64,000 bases of DNA. Source: Kineosporia babensis (GTDB taxonomy: Bacteria > Actinomycetota > Actinomycetes > Actinomycetales > Kineosporiaceae). This document shows positions 16,816 to 25,912 of the stretch, piece by piece. The first letter of the stretch is position 1; each line of letters opens with the position of its first letter. Location of the stretch: contig NZ_JAJOMB010000003.1 in assembly GCF_021129305.1 (NCBI RefSeq), forward strand, positions 186,001 to 250,000, written 5' to 3'. A model generated the notes under the pieces. It was given only the letters and a program-made list of their open reading frames with translations. It did not search any database and had not been told where the DNA came from. The translations under genes and the position numbers were made by a program.

Positions 16816-19163
16816 TGTCCACCTCCTCGGTTCCGCACAGCTCGCACTGGGGCGCCTTCACCGCCGTGGTGCAGGACGGCAAGCTCATCGAGGCACGCCC
16901 GCACGCCTCCGACACCGACCCGTCCCCGCTGCTGACGTCGATCCCGGACATCGTGGATTCGCCGTTGCGGGTGAACGCGCCGTCGGTGCGCCGCTCCTGG
17001 CTGGAGCACGGCCCGGGCGCCCGCACCGACCTGCGCGGGGCCGAGGAGTTCGTCGAGGTGTCCTGGGAGCAGGCCCTCGACCTGGTGGCCGGTGAACTGG
17101 ACCGGGTGCGCACGCAGCACGGTAACGACGCGATCTTCGGCGGCTCGTACGGCTGGTCCAGCGCAGGCCGGTTCCACCACGCCAAGACCCAGGTGAACCG
17201 GTTCCTGAACCGGATCGGCGGGTTCACCGACCAGAAGCACAACTACTCCTTCGCCACCGGCCTGGCCGTGCTGCCGCACATCGTCGGCGACCCGGCCATG
17301 GTCGCCGGCGAGGTGACCACCTGGTCGAAGCTGAAGGGCACCTGCACCCTCTGGGTGGCCTTCGGCGGCCTGCCGCTGCGCACCGCGCAGGCCGAGGCCG
17401 GCGGCATCACCCGGCACGTCGGCCGCGACAACCTGGCCGAACTGTCGCGCACCGGAACGCACTTCGTGAACGTCAGCCCACTGCGGGACGACGTGCACGA
17501 GGAGATCGACCCGGAGTGGGTGGCGCTACGGGCCAACACCGACACCGCCCTGATGCTCGGCCTGGCCCACACCCTGGAACGTGACGGCCTGGTCGACCGG
17601 GATTTCCTGAGCCGCTGCACGCACGGCTACGAGACGTTCCGCCAGTACCTGATGGGTGAGAGCGACGGGGCGCCGAAGACCGCCGCGTGGGCCGCGCAGA
17701 TCTGCGACCTGGACGCGGACTTCATCGTCGAGTTGGCGCACCGGATGGCGGGCAACCGCACGTTCATCACCACCACCTGGTCGCTGCAACGGGCCGAGTA
17801 CGGCGAGCAGCCGTACTGGATGACGGTCACCCTGGCCGCGATGCTCGGCCAGATCGGGCTGGACGGCGGCGGGTTCTCGTTCGGCTACGGCAATTCGGCC
17901 GGAATGGGTTCGTCCAAGCTGCCGTTCGGTACGCCGGTGCTGGCTTCCGGGCCGAAACAGGGCAACTCCTGGATCCCGGTGGCCCGGCACACCGAGATGC
18001 TGGAGAACCCGGGCGGCGAGTACGAGTTCGACGGCGAGACCCGTACCTACCCGGACATCCGGCTGATCTACTGGGCCGGCGGCAACCCGTTCCACCATCA
18101 CCAGGACCTGAACCGGCTGGCCGCCGCCTGGCGCAGGCCGGAGACCATCGTGGTGCACGAGCCGTGGTGGACGCCCACCGCCCGCCGCGCCGACATCGTG
18201 CTGCCGGCCACCACCACCCTGGAGCGCAACGACGTGGGCGCCAGCTCCCGCGACCGGGTGCTGGTGGCGATGAAGCGGGCGATCGAGCCGGTCGGGCAGG
18301 CCCGGGACGACTTCGTCATCTTCAGCGCACTGGCCGAACGCCTTGGTGTGAAGCAGGAATACACCGAGGGCCGCACCGAGATGGAGTGGCTGCAGTTCCT
18401 TTACGACACCAGCCGCGCCAAGGCCCTGGCGTACGGGGTCGACATGCCCGACTTCGAGACGTTCTGGGAACAGGGCGAGGTCGCGATCGAGCACGACGGC
18501 GAACGGACGCTGCTGGCCGGGTTCCGTCAGGATCCGTCGGCGAACCCGCTGCGGACTCCGACCGGGCTGATCGAGATCACCAGCGATGTGGTGGCCGGTT
18601 TCGGTTACGACGACTGCCCGGGGCACCCGGTCTGGCTGGCGCCGCGGGAGTGGGCCGGCTCACCGCTGGCCCAGACCTACCCGCTGCACATGATCAGCAA
18701 TCAGCCGCGGCACCGGCTGCACGGCCAGCTCGACATGGGACGGGTCAGCCGGCGGGCGAAAGTGGCCGGACGCGAACCGGTCCGGCTCAACCCGCAGGAC
18801 GCTGCCGCCCGGGGGATCAACGACGGCGATCTGGTCGAGGTCTTCAACGACCGCGGCGCAGTGCTGGCCGGTGCCGTACTTTCGGACGCGGTGCGCACCG
18901 GGGTCATCCAGCTCTCGACCGGTGCGTGGCACGATCCGGTCGACCCGGCCCGGCCTTCCCTGGATCGTCACGGCAACGCGAACGTCCTGACCCGGGACGT
19001 CGGCACCTCGCGCCTCGGTCAGGGCCCGAGCGCACACTCCACCTTGGTCGACGTCCGTAAGGCGAGCACCGATCCCGGTGCCGTCGCCGTGCACCAGCCG
19101 CCCAGGATCGTCCCTAAGCCTGTTGTTCCGGACCACCAGCACAGCCCGGAGAACTCTGCATGA
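16815..19163 (+). CDS. Molybdopterin S-/N-oxide reductase, BisC/DMSO-reductase family
   Basis: This 782-residue protein carries the molybdopterin oxidoreductase and dinucleotide-binding domains in the order of biotin sulfoxide and TMAO/DMSO reductases. The SYGWSSAGRFHHA motif (111-123) contains the serine that ligates Mo in this subfamily. There is no N-terminal [4Fe-4S] Cys cluster and no Tat signal, so it should be a cytoplasmic single-subunit enzyme like BisC. Further signatures are YWAGGNPFHHHQD near 421-433 and NQPRHRLHGQLD near 633-644. It is embedded between the flavoenzyme and the permease genes with overlaps on both sides, so it belongs to the pathway. What oxide it reduces is unknown. 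Confidence 0.88.
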   Translation: MSTSSVPHSSHWGAFTAVVQDGKLIEARPHASDTDPSPLLTSIPDIVDSPLRVNAPSVRRSWLEHGPGARTDLRGAEEFVEVSWEQALDLVAGELDRVRTQHGNDAIFGGSYGWSSAGRFHHAKTQVNRFLNRIGGFTDQKHNYSFATGLAVLPHIVGDPAMVAGEVTTWSKLKGTCTLWVAFGGLPLRTAQAEAGGITRHVGRDNLAELSRTGTHFVNVSPLRDDVHEEIDPEWVALRANTDTALMLGLAHTLERDGLVDRDFLSRCTHGYETFRQYLMGESDGAPKTAAWAAQICDLDADFIVELAHRMAGNRTFITTTWSLQRAEYGEQPYWMTVTLAAMLGQIGLDGGGFSFGYGNSAGMGSSKLPFGTPVLASGPKQGNSWIPVARHTEMLENPGGEYEFDGETRTYPDIRLIYWAGGNPFHHHQDLNRLAAAWRRPETIVVHEPWWTPTARRADIVLPATTTLERNDVGASSRDRVLVAMKRAIEPVGQARDDFVIFSALAERLGVKQEYTEGRTEMEWLQFLYDTSRAKALAYGVDMPDFETFWEQGEVAIEHDGERTLLAGFRQDPSANPLRTPTGLIEITSDVVAGFGYDDCPGHPVWLAPREWAGSPLAQTYPLHMISNQPRHRLHGQLDMGRVSRRAKVAGREPVRLNPQDAAARGINDGDLVEVFNDRGAVLAGAVLSDAVRTGVIQLSTGAWHDPVDPARPSLDRHGNANVLTRDVGTSRLGQGPSAHSTLVDVRKASTDPGAVAVHQPPRIVPKPVVPDHQHSPENSA

Positions 19164-20083
19164 TGCGCTATACGCTGACCCGGATCGGGTCGGTCATCCC
19201 CACCGTGCTGGGCGCGGCCACAGTGGCTTTCCTGCTGCTGCGGCTGATTCCCGGCGACCCGGCCCGGATCTCGGCCGGACCTACCGCCACCCCCGAGCAG
19301 GTCGAGCACCTGCGGGTCCAGCTGGGCCTGGACCGGCCGTGGTGGGAGCAGTACCTCGACTTCATGAAGAACCTGTTCACCGGGTCACTGGGAACCTCCA
19401 CCCGCAGCGGGAACTCGGTGGCGGCCGAGATCGGCACCCGGCTGCCGTTCACCATTCAGCTGGCCTTCTGGGCGATGCTGATCGCGATCGTGGTCGGCTG
19501 TGCCCTGGGCATCGTCGGGGCGCTGTACCGGGGCCGGGCGATCGACTTCATCTTCTCGGCGGTCTCGGTGATCGGGGTCTCGGCGCCGGTGTTCTGGATC
19601 GGCCTGATGATGATCGTGCTGTTCTCGGTGAAGCTGGGCTGGTTCCCCGCCTCCGGGGCCGCCACACCGGCCAGCGTGGTGCTGCCGGCGGTGGCGCTGT
19701 CGCTGTTCGCGATCGGGTTCATCTCCCGCCAGACCCGCTCGGCGATGATCGACGCCCTGTCGATGGACGCCGTCCGCACCGCCCGGGCCAAGGGCATGAG
19801 CGGGGTCAACGTGATCGGCAAGCAGGCCCTGCGCAACGCCCTGGTGCCGGTGATCACCGTGGTCGGCCTGCAGTTCGGGCAGATGCTCGGCGGCTCGATC
19901 CTGACCGAGTCGGTGTTCGGCTGGCCGGGAATCGGCCAGCTGCTGGTCAACTCGATCAACAACCGCGACTACCCGGTGGTGCAGGGCGTGGTGTTCGTGG
20001 TCGCGGTGCTGCTGATCCTGGTCAACCTGGCCACCGACCTGCTCTACTCCGCGATCGACCCGAGGGTGCGTCATGGCAATTGA
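19160..20083 (+). CDS. ABC transporter permease, DppB type
   Basis: This 307-residue membrane protein has about six hydrophobic segments and the family start MRYTLTRIGSVIPTVLG followed by a conserved periplasmic LRVQLGLDRPWWEQY region (about 52-66). The EAA-like cytoplasmic loop lies at DAVRTARAKGMSGVNVI (about 204-220). Two ATGs (19160 and 19163) overlap the previous stop. It forms the translocation channel with the next gene, for the ligand bound by the family-5 lipoprotein at 11937. Confidence 0.93.
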   Translation: MMRYTLTRIGSVIPTVLGAATVAFLLLRLIPGDPARISAGPTATPEQVEHLRVQLGLDRPWWEQYLDFMKNLFTGSLGTSTRSGNSVAAEIGTRLPFTIQLAFWAMLIAIVVGCALGIVGALYRGRAIDFIFSAVSVIGVSAPVFWIGLMMIVLFSVKLGWFPASGAATPASVVLPAVALSLFAIGFISRQTRSAMIDALSMDAVRTARAKGMSGVNVIGKQALRNALVPVITVVGLQFGQMLGGSILTESVFGWPGIGQLLVNSINNRDYPVVQGVVFVVAVLLILVNLATDLLYSAIDPRVRHGN

Positions 20084-20948
20084 GGTCCCCGTCGCCCGGC
20101 GTACCTCCCTGCTGAGAGCGCTCTGGCGGCACCGCAGTTCGAAGGTCGGGCTGATCCTGGTCGGCTTCACCCTGTTCGTGGCGCTGATCGGGCCGTTCCT
20201 GGTGCTCGGCAACGCCTCCTCCGACCCGAACTACCAGAACCTCGGGCAGAGCCTGCTGGGCAGCTCCGGCAGCCACTGGCTGGGCACCGACGACCTGGGC
20301 CGCGACGAGCTGGTCCGGATGGTCAACGGCGCCCGGTACACACTGATCATGGCGGTGGCCGCAGTGACCATCGCGGCTGTGTCCGGGCTGATCGTCGGCG
20401 CGGTGTCCGGGTACGCCGGCGGCTGGGTCGACCTGGTCATCCAGCGGCTGGTCGACATCATCCTGTCCTTCCCCGGTTTCCTGCTGGCCCTGGCCCTGGT
20501 CGCGATCCTCGGCACCGGGATGACGAATCTGATCATCGCGGTGGCGGTCTCGGCCTTCCCCCGCTTCGTCCGGGTCACCCGCAGCGGCGTGCTGACCGTG
20601 ATGCAGCTGCCCTACGTCGAGGCCGCGCGCTCGCAAGGACTGCCGCCGCTGCGGATCCTACGCAAGCACGTGGTGCCGAACGCCCTGGGCGCACTGATCG
20701 TGCAGACCCCGCTGGAGATCGGCTCGGCCGTGCTGACCGGCGCCGGGCTCGGCTTCCTCGGCCTGGGCGTGGCCGAGCCCACGCCGGAGTGGGGCGCCAT
20801 GCTCGGCGACGGCCGCGACCTGCTGTTCACCAACCCCACGCTGGTGACCTACCCGGGCATCGCGATCTTCATCGCCATCCTCGGTTTCAACCTTCTGGGC
20901 GACGGCATCCGCGATGTCCTCGACCCCCGGCACTCCACGAGTAGGTGA
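20073..20948 (+). CDS. ABC transporter permease, DppC type
   Basis: This 291-residue second channel subunit has a cytoplasmic N-terminus with the [19 protein letters not shown] helix, the [19 protein letters not shown] motif characteristic of DppC/OppC (about 69-87), and the [14 protein letters not shown] coupling loop (about 185-198). It overlaps the preceding permease gene by 11 bp and the following ATPase by GTGA. Length and topology are typical. Confidence 0.93.
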   Translation: MAIEVPVARRTSLLRALWRHRSSKVGLILVGFTLFVALIGPFLVLGNASSDPNYQNLGQSLLGSSGSHWLGTDDLGRDELVRMVNGARYTLIMAVAAVTIAAVSGLIVGAVSGYAGGWVDLVIQRLVDIILSFPGFLLALALVAILGTGMTNLIIAVAVSAFPRFVRVTRSGVLTVMQLPYVEAARSQGLPPLRILRKHVVPNALGALIVQTPLEIGSAVLTGAGLGFLGLGVAEPTPEWGAMLGDGRDLLFTNPTLVTYPGIAIFIAILGFNLLGDGIRDVLDPRHSTSR

Positions 20949-21955
20949 GCGCGGTGACTTCTCTGCTGAGCGTGCGCGACCTGCGCACCGCCTTCAACGG
21001 GCAGACCGTCCTCGACGGCGTCGACTTCGACCTGCATCCCGGCAAGACCCTGGGTCTGGTCGGGGAATCCGGCTCGGGCAAGAGCGTCACCGCGCTGTCG
21101 GTGATGGGCCTGCTCGACCGGAACGGCAAAGTCCTGCCGGGATCCTCGATCAAGCTCGAGGGCCAGGAACTGGCCGGTCTGAGCGAACGCGGGCTGCGCG
21201 AGGTGCGCGGCAAGCGGATGGCGATGATCTTCCAGGAACCGATGTCGTCGCTGAACCCGGTGTACACCGTGGGCGACCAGGTGGCCGAGACCGTCCGCAA
21301 GCACCTGGGCCTGAGCCGCAGGGCCTCCCGGGAACGCGCAGTGGAGCTGCTGCGGATGGTCGGCATCTCGGCCCCGGAACGCCGGGTCACCGAGTACCCG
21401 CACCAGCTCTCCGGCGGCATGCGGCAGCGGGTGATGATCGCCATCGCCATCTCGGCCGACCCGGCCCTGCTGATCGCGGACGAGCCGACCACCGCGCTGG
21501 ACGTGACCATCCAGGGGCAGATCCTGGCCCTGCTGAAGGAACTTCAGGAGCGGCTGAACATGGCGATCCTGATGATCACCCACGACCTCGGCGTGGTCTC
21601 GCAGATCGCCGACGACGTGGCGGTGATGTACGCGGGCCAGATCATCGAACGCACCGAGGCGCAGCGCCTGGTCGGCAATCCGGCGCACCCGTACTCGCGG
21701 GGTCTGCTGGCCTCGGTGCCCCGGCTGGGCATGGACCGCAACGTGCCCCTGCCCTCGATCCCGGGCTCGGTGCCGAGCCCGGCCGACTGGCCGGCCGGCT
21801 GCCGGTTCGCCGACCGCTGCGAGTTCGCCACCCCGCAGTGCCGGGAGAAGCCACCGCTGTTGATCGAACGCTGGCCGGGCCATGAAGTGGCCTGCGACCA
21901 CCCCCTGGTCGACGGCGTACCCACCCCTGAGCCCGCCCGAGAGGTGGTGAGCTGA
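20945..21955 (+). CDS. ABC transporter ATP-binding protein, DppD type
   Basis: This 336-residue ATPase has Walker A GESGSGKS (about 39-46), Walker B LLIADEPT preceded by the LSGGM signature (about 155-180), and the C-terminal Cys-rich oligopeptide-transporter extension with [14 protein letters not shown], which in the family binds an iron-sulfur cluster or ATP-regulating element. The GTG start overlaps the DppC stop; a second GTG follows at 20954. It energises the importer with the next gene. Confidence 0.93.
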   Translation: MSAVTSLLSVRDLRTAFNGQTVLDGVDFDLHPGKTLGLVGESGSGKSVTALSVMGLLDRNGKVLPGSSIKLEGQELAGLSERGLREVRGKRMAMIFQEPMSSLNPVYTVGDQVAETVRKHLGLSRRASRERAVELLRMVGISAPERRVTEYPHQLSGGMRQRVMIAIAISADPALLIADEPTTALDVTIQGQILALLKELQERLNMAILMITHDLGVVSQIADDVAVMYAGQIIERTEAQRLVGNPAHPYSRGLLASVPRLGMDRNVPLPSIPGSVPSPADWPAGCRFADRCEFATPQCREKPPLLIERWPGHEVACDHPLVDGVPTPEPAREVVS

Positions 21956-22944
21956 TGACTGTCACCGAACCGGGAGCCCCCACCACGGGCGTCCCTAGTT
22001 CTGCACCGCTGTTGAAGGCTCGTGGCGCCAGCGTCGAGTTCACCGTGCGCGGCCGTCGAGGCAAGACCGTCGTGCCGGCCGTGCAGGACATCGACCTGGA
22101 CATCGCGCCCGGCGAAACCCTTGGCCTGGTCGGCGAGTCCGGCTGCGGAAAGTCCACGCTGGGCCGGGCTCTGGTGCGCCTGGCCGACCTCACCCGGGGC
22201 ACGCTGGAGTTCCAGGGCACGCAGATCGGCGAGCTGAAGGGCAAGCCGCTGCGTGACCTGCGCCGCGACCTGCAGCTGGTGTTCCAGGACCCGATGAGCT
22301 CGCTCAACCCGCGGATGAAGGTGCGGGAACTGATCGGCGAAGCGCCCCTCGTCCATGGTCTGGCCACCAAGGACAGCCTGGACGATCTGGTCGCCACCGC
22401 GCTGGAGCGGGTCGGCATGCCGCGCTCGGCGGCCGACCGCTACCCGCACCAGTTCTCCGGCGGGCAGCGCCAGCGGATCGGGATCGCCCGCGCGCTGGCT
22501 CTGGAGCCCAAGTTCATCGTGGCCGACGAACCGGTCTCCGCGCTCGACGTCTCGGTGCAGTCGCAGGTGGTCAACCTTCTGGTCGAGCTGCAGCGAGATC
22601 TCGGCCTGACCTACCTTTTCGTGGCTCACGACCTGGCGGTCGTGGACTACGTGTCCGATCGGGTGGCGGTGATGTACCTCGGCCGGATCGTCGAGATCGG
22701 CACCGACGAGGACATCCGCGAACGCCCCCGTCACCCGTACACGAAGGCTCTGCTGGCGGCGGCCCCCGAGATCGGCCGGACCGAGGCCGCTGCACCGCTG
22801 GCCGGTGACGTCCCCTCGGTGGTGAACCCGCCCAGCGGCTGTCCTTTCCGTACCCGCTGCCCGATCGCCGAGCCGCAGTGCGCCGAGTCCCGGCCCGAAC
22901 TACGAGTGGTGGACGGCCATCAGGTCGCCTGCCATCTCGTCTGA
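21955..22944 (+). CDS. ABC transporter ATP-binding protein, DppF type
   Basis: This 329-residue partner ATPase has Walker A GESGCGKS (about 59-66), the signature FSGGQRQRIGIARAL (about 165-179), Walker B FIVADEPVSALDVS and the terminal CPFRTRCPIAEPQC module. It starts by TGATG overlap with the DppD gene. With the lipoprotein at 11937 and the two permeases this completes a five-part importer. Confidence 0.93.
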   Translation: MTVTEPGAPTTGVPSSAPLLKARGASVEFTVRGRRGKTVVPAVQDIDLDIAPGETLGLVGESGCGKSTLGRALVRLADLTRGTLEFQGTQIGELKGKPLRDLRRDLQLVFQDPMSSLNPRMKVRELIGEAPLVHGLATKDSLDDLVATALERVGMPRSAADRYPHQFSGGQRQRIGIARALALEPKFIVADEPVSALDVSVQSQVVNLLVELQRDLGLTYLFVAHDLAVVDYVSDRVAVMYLGRIVEIGTDEDIRERPRHPYTKALLAAAPEIGRTEAAAPLAGDVPSVVNPPSGCPFRTRCPIAEPQCAESRPELRVVDGHQVACHLV

Positions 22945-22971
22945 GACCCCCGCTAGGAAAGAAGGAAAGTC

Positions 22972-23496
22972 ATGACCCAGATCGACGCCCCCGAGGACGA
23001 CCTGCAGATCACCGAGCGGATCCAGCCGATCTCGGTCAGCACGAAGTACGACCAGCGTTTCCACTCGGTCACCCAGATCCGTGACCTGGCGCCGCTGCAC
23101 CACGACGAGCCGGAGGACCTGGGCGGTTTCAACTCCGGCCCGACCGCGCTGGAGGCCACCCTGGCCGCGTTCAACGCCTGCAGCGCGATGATCATGTTCG
23201 TGCTCAAGCGCGAGCAGAAGTTCGACCTGGGCGGCGTGGAGTTCAAGACCGGTGGCTTCATCGACGTGCGCCGGGCCGAGATGCGCCGCACCAAGAAGAA
23301 GTACAGCGAGATCGAGCCGGTGGCCCGGCACTACCAGCGGGTCGAGCAGGAGGTCGTCATCACCACCTCCGAGACCCAGGAGCGGATCGACCACTTCAAG
23401 GCCGAGGTCGAGCGGCTGTGCCCGATGTACGCCCTGCTGAACGACGCGGGTGTGCCGCTGACCATCACCTGGACCGTGGTGCGCCCGGATGCCTGA
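22972..23496 (+). CDS. OsmC family thiol peroxidase-like protein
   Basis: This 174-residue OsmC-fold protein has the two redox cysteines expected for the family: C70 in FNACSAMIMF and C150 in RLCPMYALLNDAG. Members reduce organic hydroperoxides or act on sulfur compounds. A strong AGAAGGAAA site precedes the ATG, and the gene overlaps the following flavoenzyme by 8 bp. It may protect against peroxide from the two flavin oxidases or act directly on a sulfur intermediate; the sequence does not decide. Confidence 0.85.
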   Translation: MTQIDAPEDDLQITERIQPISVSTKYDQRFHSVTQIRDLAPLHHDEPEDLGGFNSGPTALEATLAAFNACSAMIMFVLKREQKFDLGGVEFKTGGFIDVRRAEMRRTKKKYSEIEPVARHYQRVEQEVVITTSETQERIDHFKAEVERLCPMYALLNDAGVPLTITWTVVRPDA

Positions 23497-24625
23497 TGTG
23501 CTGAACGCGGGCGCCGTCGTCGTTGGTGGGGGTATCAACGGCGCGGCGCTGGCGTACTACCTGGCCCAGGCCGGCGTGGAGGACGTGGTGCTGCTGGAGG
23601 CCACCGAACTCGGCTCCGGCGCTACTGCGGGCTCGATGGGCAACGTGCGCCAGCAGTACGGCACGCCCCTCGAGATCGAGTGCTCACGGCGAGGTCTGGC
23701 GTTCTGGAAGTCGCTGGGTTCTTCCTTTGACATGACGGTGCCGTTCCACGAGGACGGCTACTTGATGCTGACCTCGAACGAGTCCTCCGCCGAGACCCTG
23801 CGCAAGCACGCCGCCGTCCAGATCGAGCAGGGCATGCCGGACGTGCACCTGCTGACCCCGGACCAGATCCCCGACGTAGCACCGTTCATCGACACGGCCG
23901 GCCTGGTGCTGGGTTCGTACACGCCCTTGGACGGGCACGTCATGCCCACCGACGGTGTTACGGCGCTGGTGGCGGCGGCCCGCTCGCTGGGTGTGGTGGT
24001 CAAGCGGCACTGGCCGGTCGAGGCCGTGGTCCGTGACGGTTCGGGCTGGCGGGTGCAGGGCCCGGCCGGTGAGGTGGTTACCCCAAAGGTCGCTCTGGTG
24101 GCCGGGATCGGCACCAAGAAGCTCCTCGAGCCGTTCGGGGTCCAGCTGGACATGTACGAGGGCAAGCACCTCGGTCTGATCACCGAGAACTACCTGCCCG
24201 GCCGGAAACTGCCCACCACGGTGGACATCGACACCGGCATGGTGATCGAGCGCGAGGGCGACCAGCTGATGGTGGCCATGCTCTCGCGCAACCCGGCCCC
24301 TCGCGACTACGACCACCTCGCCGAACTGTTCTACGAGGCAGCGGAGGTCAGGGCCCCGGCGCTGACCGACCTGTCGATGGTCAACCGCTACACCGCCTGG
24401 CCGGTCCTGGGCGGCGACGGGCATCCGTACGTGGGCCAGGTCGACGAAGGGCTGTGGGCCCTGACCTTCACCGGTCACGGCGCGATGCACGGGCCGCCGG
24501 TGGCCGAGGCGCTGAGCCGGGAGATGATCGGCGATCCGGACCGGACGCTGGACCTGTCGGAGTGGGACATCCGGCGGGAACCGGCTGAGCAGTCGGTGCT
24601 CTGGCGGCGCCAGGGCAAGGAATAG
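23489..24625 (+). CDS. FAD-dependent oxidoreductase (second DadA/sarcosine oxidase-like enzyme)
   Basis: This 378-residue flavoenzyme has the N-terminal GGGINGAALAYYLAQAGVEDVVLLE motif split over residues 12-36, the SMGNVRQQYGTP segment (about 50-61) and the C-terminal FTGHGAMHGP motif (about 328-337). It is related in design to the enzyme at 15613 but clearly not a recent duplicate. As last gene of the operon it is followed by a perfect hairpin. A sarcosine/N-methyl amino acid oxidase role fits the context; D-amino acid dehydrogenase is an alternative. Confidence 0.87.
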   Translation: MPDVLNAGAVVVGGGINGAALAYYLAQAGVEDVVLLEATELGSGATAGSMGNVRQQYGTPLEIECSRRGLAFWKSLGSSFDMTVPFHEDGYLMLTSNESSAETLRKHAAVQIEQGMPDVHLLTPDQIPDVAPFIDTAGLVLGSYTPLDGHVMPTDGVTALVAAARSLGVVVKRHWPVEAVVRDGSGWRVQGPAGEVVTPKVALVAGIGTKKLLEPFGVQLDMYEGKHLGLITENYLPGRKLPTTVDIDTGMVIEREGDQLMVAMLSRNPAPRDYDHLAELFYEAAEVRAPALTDLSMVNRYTAWPVLGGDGHPYVGQVDEGLWALTFTGHGAMHGPPVAEALSREMIGDPDRTLDLSEWDIRREPAEQSVLWRRQGKE

Positions 24626-24734
24626 CTTTTCGGGCGGCTGTTCGCCTGCCAGACGCCTCAGTTGGTTCTGCTGTCGGGCCACGATCCCCATGACTGTGGC
24701 ATCTCCGTGGTATCCCGGCGGCGTGCCGGTGGTA

Positions 24735-24770
24735 GAGACCGTCGATGTCCTTGGTGACATCGACGGTCTC
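24735..24770. terminator. Perfect 15-bp hairpin terminator between convergent genes
   Basis: The arm gagaccgtcgatgtc (24735-24749) pairs exactly with 24756-24770 around a 6-nt loop. It lies 110 bp after the last hydantoin-operon gene and 13 bp past the stop of the convergent secreted-protein gene, so it can stop both. Confidence 0.88.
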
Positions 24771-24782
24771 GTTCAGCTGCGA

Positions 24783-25172
24783 TCAGCCGGGGCAGACGAC
24801 GCCCAAGACGGTTGCCGTCTCGTTCGAGCTCACCTTCACCCAGGTGTTCCGGACGTGATACTGCGCACCGGCGTGGGTGGAGTACTCGGTGCGGCAGCCC
24901 TTAGGCGCCCAGAAGCCGTCGATGTCCCGCTTGTCGTTCCAGAACCCGCCCACCGTCTTGCCCGGAGCCACCCAGCCTGTCGACCAGGGATCGCTGTCCT
25001 TGTTCTTCCAGCGGATCTTGACACTGGTTTTGGTCTTGTTCTTCACGGCACCGCACGGCGGGATGCTGCACCCGCTGGCCGAGGCCGGGGAAGCAACCAC
25101 CAGGCTGAGACCGCCCAGCAGGAAGAGCATGCTGATCAGGGCAGCGATGGAACGGGTGGCGCGGGACTTCAT
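24783..25172 (-). CDS. Small secreted protein of unknown function
   Basis: The 129-residue product starts MKSRATRS and has a hydrophobic signal segment ending at ASPASASG (cleavage near residue 33), leaving a mature domain of about 96 residues. Four cysteines (near 35, 40, 93 and 127) suggest two disulfides. The mature part is basic in its first half (KNKTKTSVKIRWKNKD) and rich in Trp, Gly and Thr, resembling small beta-sandwich or inhibitor-like exoproteins. I do not recognise the family. It converges on the hydantoin operon; no upstream partner is functional. Confidence 0.7.
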   Translation of the reverse strand: MKSRATRSIAALISMLFLLGGLSLVVASPASASGCSIPPCGAVKNKTKTSVKIRWKNKDSDPWSTGWVAPGKTVGGFWNDKRDIDGFWAPKGCRTEYSTHAGAQYHVRNTWVKVSSNETATVLGVVCPG

Positions 25173-25263
25173 GGATCAGGCCTTTCGTCAGGTACACCGC
25201 CCAGGTGGGCCGCCTGAGGATTCTGTGGCCTGACGAACGGGCGTGATGACGGTCGAACAACCG

Positions 25264-25696
25264 TCACCCACGCGGTGCGGCCCGGAGCTCCGCCGGATCG
25301 GTGCTGCGGCGCAGTAGCGGCAGGGTTCCCCGGACCATGATCAGGACTACGGACAAGGTTCCGAAGCTGACCACCGCCGGACCGGCCCAGGGCAACTGGA
25401 ATCGATGCTCACCCCGTCGATCTCGCCGACGGTCGTGCCCAGGGCGCCCCGGGCGGCGAAGGCCAGAGCCGGGATGCACAGCAGCAAGAAGGCGATGACG
25501 ATGCCGGGGTGCAATCCGGTCTGGTTCAGCAGATCGCTGGTGTACGGGCCGTCCCCTTCACCCGTGGCGGCCACGGTCGCGGCCGCCAGCAGGGACAGGG
25601 TGCCCCACCCGGCGCCGGTAAGGAACCGCCTCGCAGCGCCGGGGACTCCCCGTAGCTCTTGACCACCGACCGACAGCTCAGCACGGCGTCGTTCAT
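25264..25696 (-). pseudogene. Wreck of an ABC exporter: ATPase start joined to permease fragments
   Basis: The ATG at 25696, preceded by GGAGAAGGAG, begins MNDAVLSCRSVVKSYGESPALRG (two blocks), the normal start of a LolD/MacB-type ATPase, but the frame leaves the family after about 23 codons. Another frame then shows hydrophobic permease-like sequence (GIVIAFLLLCIPALAFAARG). A shift near 25400 leads into SFGTLSVVLIMV and TLPLLRRSTDPAELR, the usual C-terminus of actinobacterial FtsX-like permeases. So an ATPase-permease gene pair seems to have lost about 2 kb or more and acquired a frameshift. The family assignment rests on these short pieces. Confidence 0.55.
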
Positions 25697-25772
25697 GCGT
25701 TGATCTCCTTCTCCAGAAGCTCAGCAGGAGAAGAGTGACCTTGACGGCCAGCGGATTGGAGACGAACGGCGT

Positions 25773-25789
25773 GGGTGGCTCGACCACCC
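25773..25789. repeat. Short hairpin GGGTGG-N5-CCACCC upstream of the toxin-like gene
   Basis: A perfect 6-bp stem lies about 125 bp upstream of the CdtB-lectin gene and about 80 bp upstream of the wrecked exporter start. It may be a small regulatory hairpin; support is limited to the symmetry. Confidence 0.25.
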
Positions 25790-25853
25790 CTCTAAAACCG
25801 TTGGCCACACGCGTCCCAGAATTCGAACTTTCCTGCCGGGCCGGGGATCGAAC

Positions 25854-25887
25854 GGTGCAGGGGCCAGACGATCTGTCCCCCTGCACC
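25854..25887. promoter_or_regulatory. 10-bp inverted repeat ahead of the CdtB-lectin gene
   Basis: The arms ggtgcagggg (25854-25863) and cccctgcacc (25878-25887) are exact inverted copies 14 bp apart, ending 25 bp before the start codon. The site could be an operator or a leader hairpin that controls translation. No known binding protein is assigned. Confidence 0.45.
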
Positions 25888-25912
25888 ACACGTCGATCCA
25901 CGGGGAGCATTG

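Noticed and set aside
24690..25217. A 175-codon plus-strand frame opposite the small secreted protein
   Set aside because: It starts upstream of the terminator hairpin and has no ribosome site; the minus-strand frame has a clean signal peptide.
25820..25890. tRNA-like T-loop sequences (TTCGAAC, GATCGAAC) in the toxin promoter region
   Set aside because: No acceptor stem, D-arm and anticodon arm could be folded around them in either strand; the strongest pairing is the 10-bp inverted repeat.
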